Positions 1 to 6,351 of a DNA stretch of 7,182 nt are shown in pieces. The notes below the pieces were generated by a model. That model ran no database searches. It was given only the letters and a program-made list of their open reading frames with translations, and was not told where the DNA came from. The number at the start of each line of letters is the position of its first letter. Position 1 is the stretch's first letter. Location: contig URKR01000056.1 of NCBI GenBank assembly GCA_900548355.1, positions 1 through 7,182 on the forward strand, in the 5' to 3' direction. This DNA is from an uncultured Oscillospiraceae bacterium. GTDB taxonomy: Bacteria > Bacillota > Clostridia > Oscillospirales > Ruminococcaceae. Position numbers and translations under genes: made by a program.

Positions 1-97
1 GGCGTGTCGGAGGCCAACCGGGCCGCAGGCCCGGCTCTTAGGCCGGAGACCGGCTGCGCCTAACGCATCTGTTTCCCCCTGTGTATCCCCTTCGGGC

Positions 98-162
98 GAA
101 AAGTAAAACAAAATCGCGCACTCGTCGCTGCGCTCCCCGCACACAATTTTGCTTTACTTTTC
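98..162. repeat. Long AT-rich inverted repeat upstream of crt
   Basis: The 17-base arms at 98-114 and 146-162 are complementary except for one A:C mismatch. The outer stem is AT-rich, which stands out in this GC-rich region. Inside the loop a second small stem is possible, GCGCA (116-120) with TGCGC (129-133). No T-tract follows the right arm, so this is not a standard terminator. It resembles the palindromic intergenic repeats (REP/MITE-like) that occur in many copies in bacterial genomes, but copy number cannot be judged from one window. Confidence 0.7.
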
Positions 163-176
163 TGTAGAGGTGTCGC

Positions 177-204
177 CGTCGTCGGCGCATGTCCGCCGAC
201 GGCG
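177..204 (+). repeat. GC-rich hairpin just upstream of the crt ribosome binding site
   Basis: Bases 177-187 pair with 194-204 as an 11-bp stem (one G:T wobble) around a 6-base loop. An alternative register pairs 172-180 with 198-206. It ends about 16 bases before the crt Shine-Dalgarno sequence and is followed by only four T residues (210-213). That is too weak for a confident terminator, though an attenuator-like or mRNA-stabilising role is possible. The inverted repeat is seen directly; any function is inferred. Confidence 0.55.
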
Positions 205-233
205 ACGGATTTTGAATTCGGAGGAACAATCCA

Positions 234-1019
234 ATGTCTTTTGTTAAAACCGAACTGCAGGGCGCGGTGGCGGTCGTTACGATCGATCGGCCGCAGGCGC
301 TCAATGCGCTGAACCCCGAAGTCCTCGCCGACCTCAAGGCCGCGTTTGAGGGCATTGACCAGAACGCCGTGCGCTGCGTGGTGCTCACCGGCGCGGGCGA
401 AAAGAGCTTTGTGGCCGGCGCCGACATCGGCTCGATGTCCACGATGACCAAGGCCGAAGGCGAGGCTTTCGGCAAGCTCGGCAATGATATCTTCCTGATG
501 ATTGAGAACTTCCCGCTGCCGGTCATCGCGGCGGTCAACGGTTTCGCGCTCGGCGGCGGCAACGAGCTCGCCATGAGCTGCGACATCCGCCTGTGCAGCG
601 ACAACGCCGTCTTCGGCCAGCCCGAAGTGGGCCTTGGCATCACGCCGGGCTTCGGCGGCACCCAGCGGCTGGCCCGCCTTGTCGGCATGGGCATGGCCAA
701 GCAGCTCGTCTACTCGGCGCTCAACATCAAGGCCGACGAAGCGCTGCGCATCGGCCTGGTCAACGCGGTCTACCCGCAGGCCGAACTGATGGAGAACGCC
801 CTCAAGCTCGCCGGCAAGATCGCCAAGAACGCCCCGATCGCGGTGCGCAACTGCAAGAAGGCGATCAATGAAGGCATCAGCCTGCCGATGGACAAGGCTG
901 TCGAGGTTGAGGAAAAGCTCTTCGGCGACTGCTTCGAAACCCATGACCAGGTCGAAGGCATGGCCTGCTTCCTCTCGAAGGAAAAGCCGAAGCCGAAACC
1001 GGTGTTCACCAACAACTGA
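234..1019 (+). CDS. crt: 3-hydroxybutyryl-CoA dehydratase (crotonase)
   Basis: This 261-residue cytoplasmic enzyme of the enoyl-CoA hydratase/isomerase superfamily should interconvert (S)-3-hydroxybutyryl-CoA and crotonyl-CoA in the butyrate pathway. The fold signatures are clear. SFVAGADI (58-65) supplies part of the oxyanion hole and CoA pocket. [16 protein letters not shown] (102-117) carries the first catalytic Glu (E111). [18 protein letters not shown] (129-146) carries the second (E131). The 20-residue Glu spacing matches true hydratases. Length is normal for clostridial Crt (about 260). The ATG at 234 has GGAGGA at 220-225, eight bases upstream. It is the first gene of the cluster in this window, and hbd follows after 76 bases. 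A generic enoyl-CoA hydratase of other specificity is possible from sequence alone, but the hbd/bcd/etf neighbours make Crt the best call. Confidence 0.95.
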   Translation: MSFVKTELQGAVAVVTIDRPQALNALNPEVLADLKAAFEGIDQNAVRCVVLTGAGEKSFVAGADIGSMSTMTKAEGEAFGKLGNDIFLMIENFPLPVIAAVNGFALGGGNELAMSCDIRLCSDNAVFGQPEVGLGITPGFGGTQRLARLVGMGMAKQLVYSALNIKADEALRIGLVNAVYPQAELMENALKLAGKIAKNAPIAVRNCKKAINEGISLPMDKAVEVEEKLFGDCFETHDQVEGMACFLSKEKPKPKPVFTNN

Positions 1020-1081
1020 TTGCCGGTACGGCAAGAAAGCACGCTTCTTTCATCATCATATAAAGTTTCAAACAAACATCC

Positions 1082-1087
1082 AGGAGG
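1082..1087 (+). promoter_or_regulatory. Ribosome binding site of hbd
   Basis: AGGAGG ends eight bases before the ATG at 1096. The hbd frame is open upstream into the crt gene (a possible start at 868), so this site decides the true start. Downstream of 1096 the protein begins directly with the expected Rossmann strand MKIGVIGAG. Confidence 0.9.
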
Positions 1088-1095
1088 TAAATACC

Positions 1096-1968
1096 ATGAA
1101 AATCGGTGTTATCGGCGCTGGCACGATGGGCCAGGGCATTGCCAAGGCGTTTGCCCAGTGCGAAGGCTTTACCGTCGCGCTGTGCGACATCAAGCAGGAA
1201 TGGGCCGAAGGCGGCAAGGACAAGATCGCCAAGGGCTACGCGAAGCTCGTCGCCAAGGGCAAAATGACCCAGGAGAAGGTTGACGCGATCCTCGCCGCGA
1301 TCACCCCGGGCGTCAAGGAAGACCTCTGCGCCGACTGCGACCTCGTCGTCGAAGCTGCGTTTGAGGATATGAAGGTCAAGCAGGAAACCTTCGGCGCGCT
1401 CGATAAGATCTGCAAGCCGGAGTGCATCTTCGCCTCCAACACCTCGAGCCTGTCCATCACCGAGATCGGCAAGGGCCTGTCCCGTCCGCTGATCGGCATG
1501 CACTTCTTCAACCCCGCCGACCGCATGAAGCTCGTCGAGGTCATCGCCGGCGCCAACACCCCGGCCGAGACCGTCGCCGCGATCAAGGATCTGTCCGAGA
1601 AGATCGGCAAGAGCCCCGTGCAGGTCAACGAGGCCGCCGGCTTCGTCGTCAACCGCATCCTGATCCCGATGATCAACGAAGCCGCCTTCATCAAGATGGA
1701 GGGCGTGTCCGACATCGCCGGCATCGACACCGCGATGAAGCTCGGCGCCAACCACCCGATGGGCCCCCTGGAGCTCGGCGATTTCATCGGCCTGGATATC
1801 TGCCTGGCCATCATGGACGTGCTCTACCAGGAGACCGGTGATTCCAAGTACCGCGCCTGCCCGCTGCTGCGCAAGATGGTGCGCGGCGGCAACCTGGGCT
1901 GCAAGACCGGCAAGGGCTTCTATGTCTACAACGCCGATCGCACCAAGACCCCGGTGGACGCGCTGTAA
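1096..1968 (+). CDS. hbd: 3-hydroxybutyryl-CoA dehydrogenase
   Basis: This 290-residue cytoplasmic oxidoreductase should reduce acetoacetyl-CoA to (S)-3-hydroxybutyryl-CoA with NAD(P)H, supplying the substrate of Crt. The N-terminal Rossmann domain shows the dinucleotide motif GAGTMG (7-12). The SNTSS stretch (114-118), the catalytic His in GMHFFNP (H136) with its partner Glu in KLVEV (E148), and Asn in GFVVNR (N186) form the family's active site. The C-terminal dimerisation domain includes the conserved block [19 protein letters not shown] (216-234). The protein ends about ten residues after the usual GKGFY, a short tail. An AGGAGG site fixes the start at 1096. The gene lies between crt and bcd, whereas in the C. 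acetobutylicum cluster hbd is last. A spacer of 83 bases with a possible hairpin separates it from bcd. Confidence 0.96.
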   Translation: MKIGVIGAGTMGQGIAKAFAQCEGFTVALCDIKQEWAEGGKDKIAKGYAKLVAKGKMTQEKVDAILAAITPGVKEDLCADCDLVVEAAFEDMKVKQETFGALDKICKPECIFASNTSSLSITEIGKGLSRPLIGMHFFNPADRMKLVEVIAGANTPAETVAAIKDLSEKIGKSPVQVNEAAGFVVNRILIPMINEAAFIKMEGVSDIAGIDTAMKLGANHPMGPLELGDFIGLDICLAIMDVLYQETGDSKYRACPLLRKMVRGGNLGCKTGKGFYVYNADRTKTPVDAL

Positions 1969-1985
1969 GCTTTTTCACACAACAA

Positions 1986-2031
1986 GAACCTCCCTCCGCC
2001 GCCGACCCTGCGGCCTGCGGTGGGGGAGTTC
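1986..2031 (+). repeat. Imperfect hairpin in the hbd-bcd spacer
   Basis: GAAC (1986-1989) pairs with GTTC (2028-2031). Inside, TCCCT (1991-1995) can pair with GGGGA (2023-2027) and CCGC (1996-1999) with GCGG (2017-2020), with small bulges and one wobble. This gives about 13 bp around a GC-rich loop. No T-tract follows, and the bcd ribosome binding site begins eight bases later, so it is unlikely to be a terminator. It may be an mRNA processing or stability element that sets different levels of hbd and bcd. Function is inferred. Confidence 0.4.
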
Positions 2032-2038
2032 CTTTGCT

Positions 2039-2044
2039 AGGAGG
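2039..2044 (+). promoter_or_regulatory. Ribosome binding site of bcd
   Basis: AGGAGG lies seven bases before the ATG at 2052. An in-frame TTG at 2034 would place the start upstream of this site and add six residues with no family counterpart. The site therefore supports 2052, giving the usual N-terminus MDFTLSKQQ. Confidence 0.9.
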
Positions 2045-2051
2045 TTGCATT

Positions 2052-3221
2052 ATGGATTTTACCCTGTCCAAACAGCAGCAGATGGTACAGAAAATGTACA
2101 AGGAGTTTGCCGAAAACGAGGTCAAACCCCTGGCCAAGATGGTCGATGCTGAAGAGTATTTTCCCAAAGAAACCGTGGAAAAGATGTCGAAGCTTGGCAT
2201 GATGGGCATCTATTTCCCGAAAGAAGTCGGCGGCGCCGGCGGCGACGTGCTTTCCTATGTCATGGCTGTCGAGGAGATGAGCAAGGTCTGCGGTACGACC
2301 GGCGTCATCATCTCGGCCCACACTTCGCTTTGCGCGGCCCCGATCTATGAAAACGGCACCCCCGAACAGAAGGCCAAGTATCTGCCCAAGCTCTGCAGCG
2401 GCGAGTGGGTCGGCGCCTTCGGTTTGACCGAGCCCGGCGCCGGCACCGACGCCCAGGGCCAGCAGACCTATGCCGTCGATGAAGGCGACCACTGGAAGCT
2501 CAACGGCTCCAAGATCTTCATCACCAACGCCGGCTACGCCAACGTCTTCATCATCATTGCGGTCACCGGCACCGTGCTGGACAAGCGCGGCCGCAAGCAG
2601 AAGGAAATCTCCGCCTTCATCGTCGAGCGCACCGACCCCGGCTTCAAGGTCGGCAAGCCTGAGGATAAGATGGGCATCCGCGGCTCCTCGACCTGCGAGC
2701 TCATTATGGAGGACTGCATCATCCCGAAGGACCGTCTGCTCGGCGTCAAGGGCCGCGGCTTCCAGCTCGCGATGGCCACCCTCGACGGCGGCCGCATCGG
2801 CATCGCCGCCCAGGCGCTCGGCATCGCCGAAGGCGCGCTGGACGAGACCGTCGCCTATGTCAAGGAGCGCAAGCAGTTCGGCCGTTCGATCGCGGCATTC
2901 CAGAACACCCAGTTCGAACTCGCCGAGATGAAGGCCCGTGTGGACGCCGCCAAGTACCTTGTCTACGCCGCGGCCCAGAAGAAGCAGGCCGCGATGGACG
3001 GCGCCAAGGTCCGCTACAGCGTCGAGGCTGCCGAGGCCAAGCTGATCGCTTCCCGCACGGCCAGCGATGTGACCCGCCGCTGCCTGCAGCTGTTCGGCGG
3101 CTACGGCTACACCCGCGATTACCCGATTGAACGCATGATGCGCGACGCCAAGATCACCGAGATCTACGAAGGCACCAGCGAAGTCCAGATGATGGTCATC
3201 TCGGGCGCGATGCTCAAGTAA
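2052..3221 (+). CDS. bcd: Butyryl-CoA dehydrogenase (short-chain acyl-CoA dehydrogenase)
   Basis: This 389-residue FAD flavoprotein of the acyl-CoA dehydrogenase family should reduce crotonyl-CoA to butyryl-CoA with EtfAB. Domain order is typical: N-terminal helical domain (about 1-115), middle beta domain (about 120-235), and C-terminal helical domain (about 240-385). Signature one is GLTEPGAGTDAQG (124-136). Signature two is QLFGGYGYTRDYPIERMMRD (346-365). The catalytic base is the Glu of IYEGTSE (E373), where short- and medium-chain family members carry it. FITNAGYANVFI (156-167) is a flavin-contacting segment. Length fits bacterial Bcd (380-390). It is directly followed by etfB (16 bases), and its TAA overlaps the etfB ribosome binding site. 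In clostridia such Bcd/Etf complexes couple NADH-driven crotonyl-CoA reduction to ferredoxin reduction by flavin-based bifurcation. Bifurcation here is inferred from context. Confidence 0.95.
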   Translation: MDFTLSKQQQMVQKMYKEFAENEVKPLAKMVDAEEYFPKETVEKMSKLGMMGIYFPKEVGGAGGDVLSYVMAVEEMSKVCGTTGVIISAHTSLCAAPIYENGTPEQKAKYLPKLCSGEWVGAFGLTEPGAGTDAQGQQTYAVDEGDHWKLNGSKIFITNAGYANVFIIIAVTGTVLDKRGRKQKEISAFIVERTDPGFKVGKPEDKMGIRGSSTCELIMEDCIIPKDRLLGVKGRGFQLAMATLDGGRIGIAAQALGIAEGALDETVAYVKERKQFGRSIAAFQNTQFELAEMKARVDAAKYLVYAAAQKKQAAMDGAKVRYSVEAAEAKLIASRTASDVTRRCLQLFGGYGYTRDYPIERMMRDAKITEIYEGTSEVQMMVISGAMLK

Positions 3222-3226
3222 GGAGG
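3221..3226 (+). promoter_or_regulatory. Ribosome binding site of etfB, overlapping the bcd stop
   Basis: AGGAGG begins at the last base of the bcd TAA codon and lies 11 bases before the etfB ATG at 3238. The arrangement suggests translational linkage of bcd and etfB, whose products act in one complex. Confidence 0.8.
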
Positions 3227-3237
3227 GCGCAGAAACA

Positions 3238-4023
3238 ATGAAAGCTATCGTTTGTGTCAAACAGGTCCCTGATACCCAGGGCAAGGTGGCCGTCAAGGCG
3301 GACGGCACGATGGACCGTGCCGCCATGGCCACCATCACCAACCCCGACGACCTCAACGCCGTCGAGGCCGCGCTCCAGCTCAAGGACGCCACCGGCTGCG
3401 AAGTCGTCGTCGTCACGATGGGCCCGCCCCCGGCCGAAGGCATGCTGCGTGAGCTGCTCGCCCGCGGCGCGGACCGCGGCGTGCTCGTCTCGGCCCGTGA
3501 ATTCGGCGGTTCCGATACCTTCGCCACCTCCCAGATTTTGGCTGCGGCGGTCAACAAGATCGGCGTCGGCCCTGAGGATATCGTCTTCTGCGGCCGCCAG
3601 GCCATCGACGGCGACACCGCCCAGGTCGGCCCCCAGATCGCCGAAAAGCTCCACCTGCCCCAGGTCACCTATGTCACCGACATCCAGAAGAACGGCGACG
3701 AGCTGATCGTCAAGCGCCAGCTGGAGGACGGCTACATGGAGCTCAAGGTGCACACCCCCTGCCTGCTGACCTGCATCAAGGAGCTGAACAACCCGCGTTA
3801 TATGAGCGTGTCCGGCATCTTCGAATGCTATGACAAGCCCATCGATGTCTTTGACTACAACGCCCTCAAGGACGACCCGCTCATCGAGACCGACACCATC
3901 GGCCTCAAGGGCTCGCCCACGAACGTCTACAAGTCCTTTGCTCCCCCGGTCAAAGGCGCCGGCATGATGGTCGAAAGCGTTGACCAGCTCGTCGGTATGC
4001 TCAACGACAAGCATTTGATTTGA
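3238..4023 (+). CDS. etfB: Electron transfer flavoprotein subunit beta
   Basis: This 261-residue beta subunit of the electron transfer flavoprotein pairs with EtfA and passes electrons to Bcd. It opens with the clostridial-type VKQVPDT (7-13), then NPDDLNAVEAAL (35-46). The adenine-nucleotide/flavin-binding block GRQAIDGDTAQVGPQ (119-133) follows. The stretch VKRQLEDGYMELKVHTP (158-174) resembles the ETF beta signature, and NNPRYMSV (184-191) is also typical. In bifurcating ETFs this subunit binds the FAD that accepts the hydride from NADH. The sequence resembles clostridial bifurcating EtfB as I know it, but that assignment is inferred. The gene sits 16 bases after bcd and 17 bases before etfA, the standard bcd-etfB-etfA order. 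The early codons are AT-rich compared with the gene body. Confidence 0.95.
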   Translation: MKAIVCVKQVPDTQGKVAVKADGTMDRAAMATITNPDDLNAVEAALQLKDATGCEVVVVTMGPPPAEGMLRELLARGADRGVLVSAREFGGSDTFATSQILAAAVNKIGVGPEDIVFCGRQAIDGDTAQVGPQIAEKLHLPQVTYVTDIQKNGDELIVKRQLEDGYMELKVHTPCLLTCIKELNNPRYMSVSGIFECYDKPIDVFDYNALKDDPLIETDTIGLKGSPTNVYKSFAPPVKGAGMMVESVDQLVGMLNDKHLI

Positions 4024-4025
4024 GA

Positions 4026-4031
4026 GAGGAG
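4026..4031 (+). promoter_or_regulatory. Ribosome binding site of etfA
   Basis: GAGGAG within a purine-rich run (4024-4038) lies nine bases before the ATG at 4041. An in-frame TTG at 4020 overlaps the etfB stop region and sits upstream of this site, so the shorter start at 4041 is preferred. Confidence 0.8.
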
Positions 4032-4040
4032 AGAAGAACA

Positions 4041-5147
4041 ATGGCTGAATTCAACGCAATGGATACCGCCGCCTTCAAGGGCGTTTGGGTCTTCTGCGAA
4101 CAGCGCGAAGGCCAGATCCAGACCATCAGCTACCAGCTGCTCAGCGAAGGCCGCAAGCTCGCCAACGACCTCGGCGTCGAACTGTGCGGCGTTGTCATGG
4201 GCAGCGAGGTCAATGAAGGTTACATCAAGGCCCTCGGCGGCTACGGCGCCGACCGCGTCTTTTACATCGACAGCCCGCTGCTGAAGGACTACACCACCGA
4301 CGGCTACGCCAAGGCCCTGTGCGATCTCATCATGGACAAAAAGCCCGAGATCGTCCTCATCGGCGCGACCAACCTCGGCCGCGACCTTGGCCCGCGCTGC
4401 GCGGCCCGCCTGCACACCGGCCTGACCGCCGACTGCACCCACCTCGATGTCGATGTCGAGAAGTACAAGAACTTCCTGCGCGAAACCTCGAACATCGATG
4501 TGGACAACACCAAGTTTGAGGAAAACACCAACCTCAAGATGACCCGCCCGGCCTTCGGCGGCCACCTGATGGCCACCATCATCTGCCCGCGCTTCCGCCC
4601 GCAGATGTCCACCGTGCGCCCCGGCGTTATGCAGACCCAGCCGTTTGACGAAGCCGGCGCCGAGAAGACCGTCGTTGAGAAGATCACCCCGGCCCTGACG
4701 GCTGAGGACATCCATGTCGAAATCCTCGACATCCAGAAGAGCGCCAAGAAGCTCGTTGACCTGATCGGCGCCGACGTTGTCGTCTCGGTCGGCCGCGGCA
4801 TCAGCGCCGACCCCGAAAAGGGCATCGCGCTGGCCGAAGAGCTCGCCGGCCTGCTCGGCGGCGTTGTGGGCGCTTCCCGCGCTGTGACCGACGCGGGCTG
4901 GCTCTCGGCCGATCACCAGGTCGGCCAGACCGGCAAGACCGTCCATCCGCGCATCTATGTCGCGCTCGGCATCTCCGGCGCGATCCAGCACATCGCCGGT
5001 ATGCAGGATTCCGAGACGATCATCGCAGTCAACAAGAACGAAGGCGCCCCGATCTTTGATGTGGCCACCTATGGCCTCGTCGGCGACCTGTTCAAGGTTG
5101 TGCCCGAACTCATCAAGCAGATCCGCGCCATCAAGAGCGCCCAGTAA
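4041..5147 (+). CDS. etfA: Electron transfer flavoprotein subunit alpha
   Basis: This 368-residue alpha subunit forms the ETF heterodimer with EtfB and holds the FAD that shuttles electrons to Bcd. The N-terminal nucleotide-binding-like domain (about 12-135) includes VLIGATNLGRDLGPRCAAR (105-123) and TGLTADCT (126-133). The C-terminal FAD domain has VSVGRGI (248-254), ASR (278-280), QVGQTGKTV (293-301), and a full match to the ETF alpha signature from IYVALGISGAIQH (305-317) through the final IIAVN (327-331). At 368 residues it is longer than the roughly 335-340 residues I recall for C. acetobutylicum-type EtfA. The excess appears to lie between DCTHLDVD and MTRPAFGG (about 138-166), a charged segment. 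No ferredoxin-like cysteine cluster is seen. It is the last gene of the cluster, 17 bases after etfB, with a strong terminator 45 bases downstream. Confidence 0.95.
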   Translation: MAEFNAMDTAAFKGVWVFCEQREGQIQTISYQLLSEGRKLANDLGVELCGVVMGSEVNEGYIKALGGYGADRVFYIDSPLLKDYTTDGYAKALCDLIMDKKPEIVLIGATNLGRDLGPRCAARLHTGLTADCTHLDVDVEKYKNFLRETSNIDVDNTKFEENTNLKMTRPAFGGHLMATIICPRFRPQMSTVRPGVMQTQPFDEAGAEKTVVEKITPALTAEDIHVEILDIQKSAKKLVDLIGADVVVSVGRGISADPEKGIALAEELAGLLGGVVGASRAVTDAGWLSADHQVGQTGKTVHPRIYVALGISGAIQHIAGMQDSETIIAVNKNEGAPIFDVATYGLVGDLFKVVPELIKQIRAIKSAQ

Positions 5148-5192
5148 GCGCCCGAACCCCGGCAGCCGTTCCGGGAAATAGCGAAACCCAAA

Positions 5193-5234
5193 CAGCCAGC
5201 CGCCTCACCGAAGAGGCGGCTGGCTGCTTTTTTT
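5193..5234 (+). terminator. Rho-independent terminator of the butyryl-CoA operon
   Basis: A perfect 14-bp GC-rich stem (5193-5206 with 5213-5226) around the 6-base loop ACCGAA is followed by C and seven T residues (5228-5234). It lies 45 bases after the etfA stop and should end the operon transcript. Read on the minus strand, the same stem is followed by TTTGGGTTT, so it may also stop transcription from the convergent regulator gene. That direction is weaker. A small 5-bp stem (5158-5162 with 5171-5175) lies just before it. Confidence 0.95.
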
Positions 5235-5237
5235 GAT

Positions 5238-5270
5238 AGGGTATAAAGTCTTTACAAAACTCTGTACCCT
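5238..5270. repeat. Small inverted repeat between convergent genes
   Basis: AGGGTA (5238-5243) faces TACCCT (5265-5270). Inside lies the tight palindrome TAAAG-T-CTTTA (5244-5254). It sits in an AT-rich gap between the operon terminator and the end of the minus-strand regulator. It could help terminate that transcript, but has no clear T-tract. Function unknown. Confidence 0.35.
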
Positions 5271-5283
5271 GAACTCTTACCTC

Positions 5284-6351
5284 TCAACTTCCCAGCCTTT
5301 CCAGCGCCGCCATCGCGCGGGGGTTCTCTCGCAGCGCGGCGTAAGCCGGTTCCTCCAGCAGCTGGCGGCGCAGCATCCGGCGCAGCGCGCCAAGGTCAGG
5401 GTCGTCGGACATCGCGCCGTCCCGCATCGACAGCGTCGGGGCAAACAGCGCCGGGTTCGGTTGGGGCAGCGGGCCGGTCAATACCGCGACGTATTCTTCC
5501 AGCGCAGCGGCGGCGTCCTCCACCCGGCCCAGCGCCAGCAGCGGCTCCACCCGCAGCAGCCCGCTTGAATCCAGCAGCCCGAAGGTCGCAGCCATCTGCC
5601 GGAAAGCATCGGCCAAAACCAGCCGGCGTTCGGGTTCGGGCAGCACGGCGGGGGAGTCAAGCGCCGAGAGCAGCGTGATGCTCTGCGAAACCACCGCGTA
5701 CAGCCGCTTTTGCAGCGTGGCCCGCGCCGCGTCCGGATCGCCGCGCTTGAGCTGCAGCTGGTAGCGGTTGAGGGATGCGTCCACCACCTGCTCGGGCAGC
5801 TCCTGCAAATAGCGTTCGGCTTCGTCCAGCTCGCCCGCGGCGATTGCGTGGGAGGCCAACTGGTTGGCCGCGTACTGGGCCAGGGCCGGGTCAGGCCCGG
5901 CGTGCAGCGCCTGCCACAGTTCCACAGCGCTGCGCTGCCAGCGGGCGCGTGCTTCGGCGTCGGCAGTGGGGAAGAAAACCTGAAACGCCGACCAGCCGAT
6001 CGCGGCCTGGTATTGCAGCGCGGCGCAGTCGGGGTATTCCTGCACCAGGGCGGTCAGGGCGGCTTCGGCGGCGGTCAGGTCGCCGGTCAGCGCGGTGTGC
6101 AGAATCTCGTTGAGATGGTCGATGGCTTCGGCTTCGGTCAGGGCGGGGGTGAACTGCAAAAGCTCGTCCACCCGGCAGCCCAGCGCCCGCGCCAGCGGGC
6201 AGAGCAGCGTGATATCGGGGTAGGAACTGTTCGTCTCCCACTTGCTCACGGCCGGGGCGCTCACCCCGAGCCTGGCGGCCAGCTGTTCCTGGGTCAGCCC
6301 GCGGGCGCGGCGGCGGGCGGCAAGATTCGCGCCGATCTGTAATTGGCTCAT
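5284..6351 (-). CDS. XRE-family helix-turn-helix regulator with helical (TPR-like) C-terminal region
   Basis: This 355-residue, probably cytoplasmic protein starts with a Cro/CI-type DNA-binding domain (about 6-66). The helix-turn-helix is TQEQLAARLGVSAPAVSKWE (20-39), followed by the common family continuation SSYPDITLLCPLARALG (42-58) and DELL (62-65). The rest (about 70-355) is Ala/Leu-rich and helical, with TPR-like patterns such as AEAALTALVQEYPDCAALQY (95-114) and LDEAERYLQELP (174-185). This may be a ligand- or peptide-sensing or oligomerisation part, as in other HTH-TPR regulators; no ligand can be named. I see no membrane segment. The ATG at 6351 is preceded by GAGGT (6357-6361), five bases away, and a possible promoter lies near 6440-6468. 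It converges on the butyryl-CoA operon, but nothing in the sequence shows that it controls that operon. Function beyond DNA binding is unknown. Confidence 0.85.
   Translation of the reverse strand: MSQLQIGANLAARRRARGLTQEQLAARLGVSAPAVSKWETNSSYPDITLLCPLARALGCRVDELLQFTPALTEAEAIDHLNEILHTALTGDLTAAEAALTALVQEYPDCAALQYQAAIGWSAFQVFFPTADAEARARWQRSAVELWQALHAGPDPALAQYAANQLASHAIAAGELDEAERYLQELPEQVVDASLNRYQLQLKRGDPDAARATLQKRLYAVVSQSITLLSALDSPAVLPEPERRLVLADAFRQMAATFGLLDSSGLLRVEPLLALGRVEDAAAALEEYVAVLTGPLPQPNPALFAPTLSMRDGAMSDDPDLGALRRMLRRQLLEEPAYAALRENPRAMAALERLGS

Larger units (their letters stand above)
1..233. other. Repeat-rich non-coding leader upstream of crt
   Basis: No convincing gene is present here. 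Several nested inverted repeats fill the stretch. CCGGGCC (18-24) faces GGCCCGG (28-34) around a 3-base loop. GCCGG (42-46) faces CCGGC (50-54). Two larger inverted repeats at 98-162 and 177-204 are listed separately. A frame starting at base 1 stays open to a TAA at 61-63, but its 20 residues do not look like the end of a protein I recognise. I see no good sigma-A promoter (-35/-10 pair at proper spacing) in front of crt, so transcription may begin further upstream or use a non-consensus promoter. The density of palindromes suggests a dispersed intergenic repeat element; this is inference. Confidence 0.5.

Noticed and set aside
1..63. Possible tail of an upstream gene ending at TAA 61-63
   Set aside because: Only 20 residues of palindrome-derived translation are visible and they match no protein ending I recognise, such as thiolase.
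868..1095. Upstream in-frame extension of hbd overlapping crt, giving a 366-residue protein
   Set aside because: The extension reads crt DNA in another frame and has no family counterpart. The AGGAGG site at 1082-1087 and the Rossmann start at 1096 define the real gene.
1986..2031. Rho-independent terminator between hbd and bcd
   Set aside because: The stem is imperfect and no T-tract follows; the bcd ribosome binding site comes next.
2037..3668. Very long minus-strand open frame (543 codons) antisense to bcd and etfB
   Set aside because: It mirrors the strong GC3 bias of the genes on the + strand, spans two well-identified genes and shows low-complexity Ala/Gly/Asp-rich translation with no recognisable domain. 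The same applies to the antisense frames at 60-1034, 1006-1755, 3214-4041 and 3927-4991.
5710..6342. + strand open frames opposite the regulator gene
   Set aside because: They are Gly/Gln/Arg-rich shadows of the regulator coding strand and lack a recognisable domain, whereas the minus-strand frame has a clear HTH domain and ribosome binding site.
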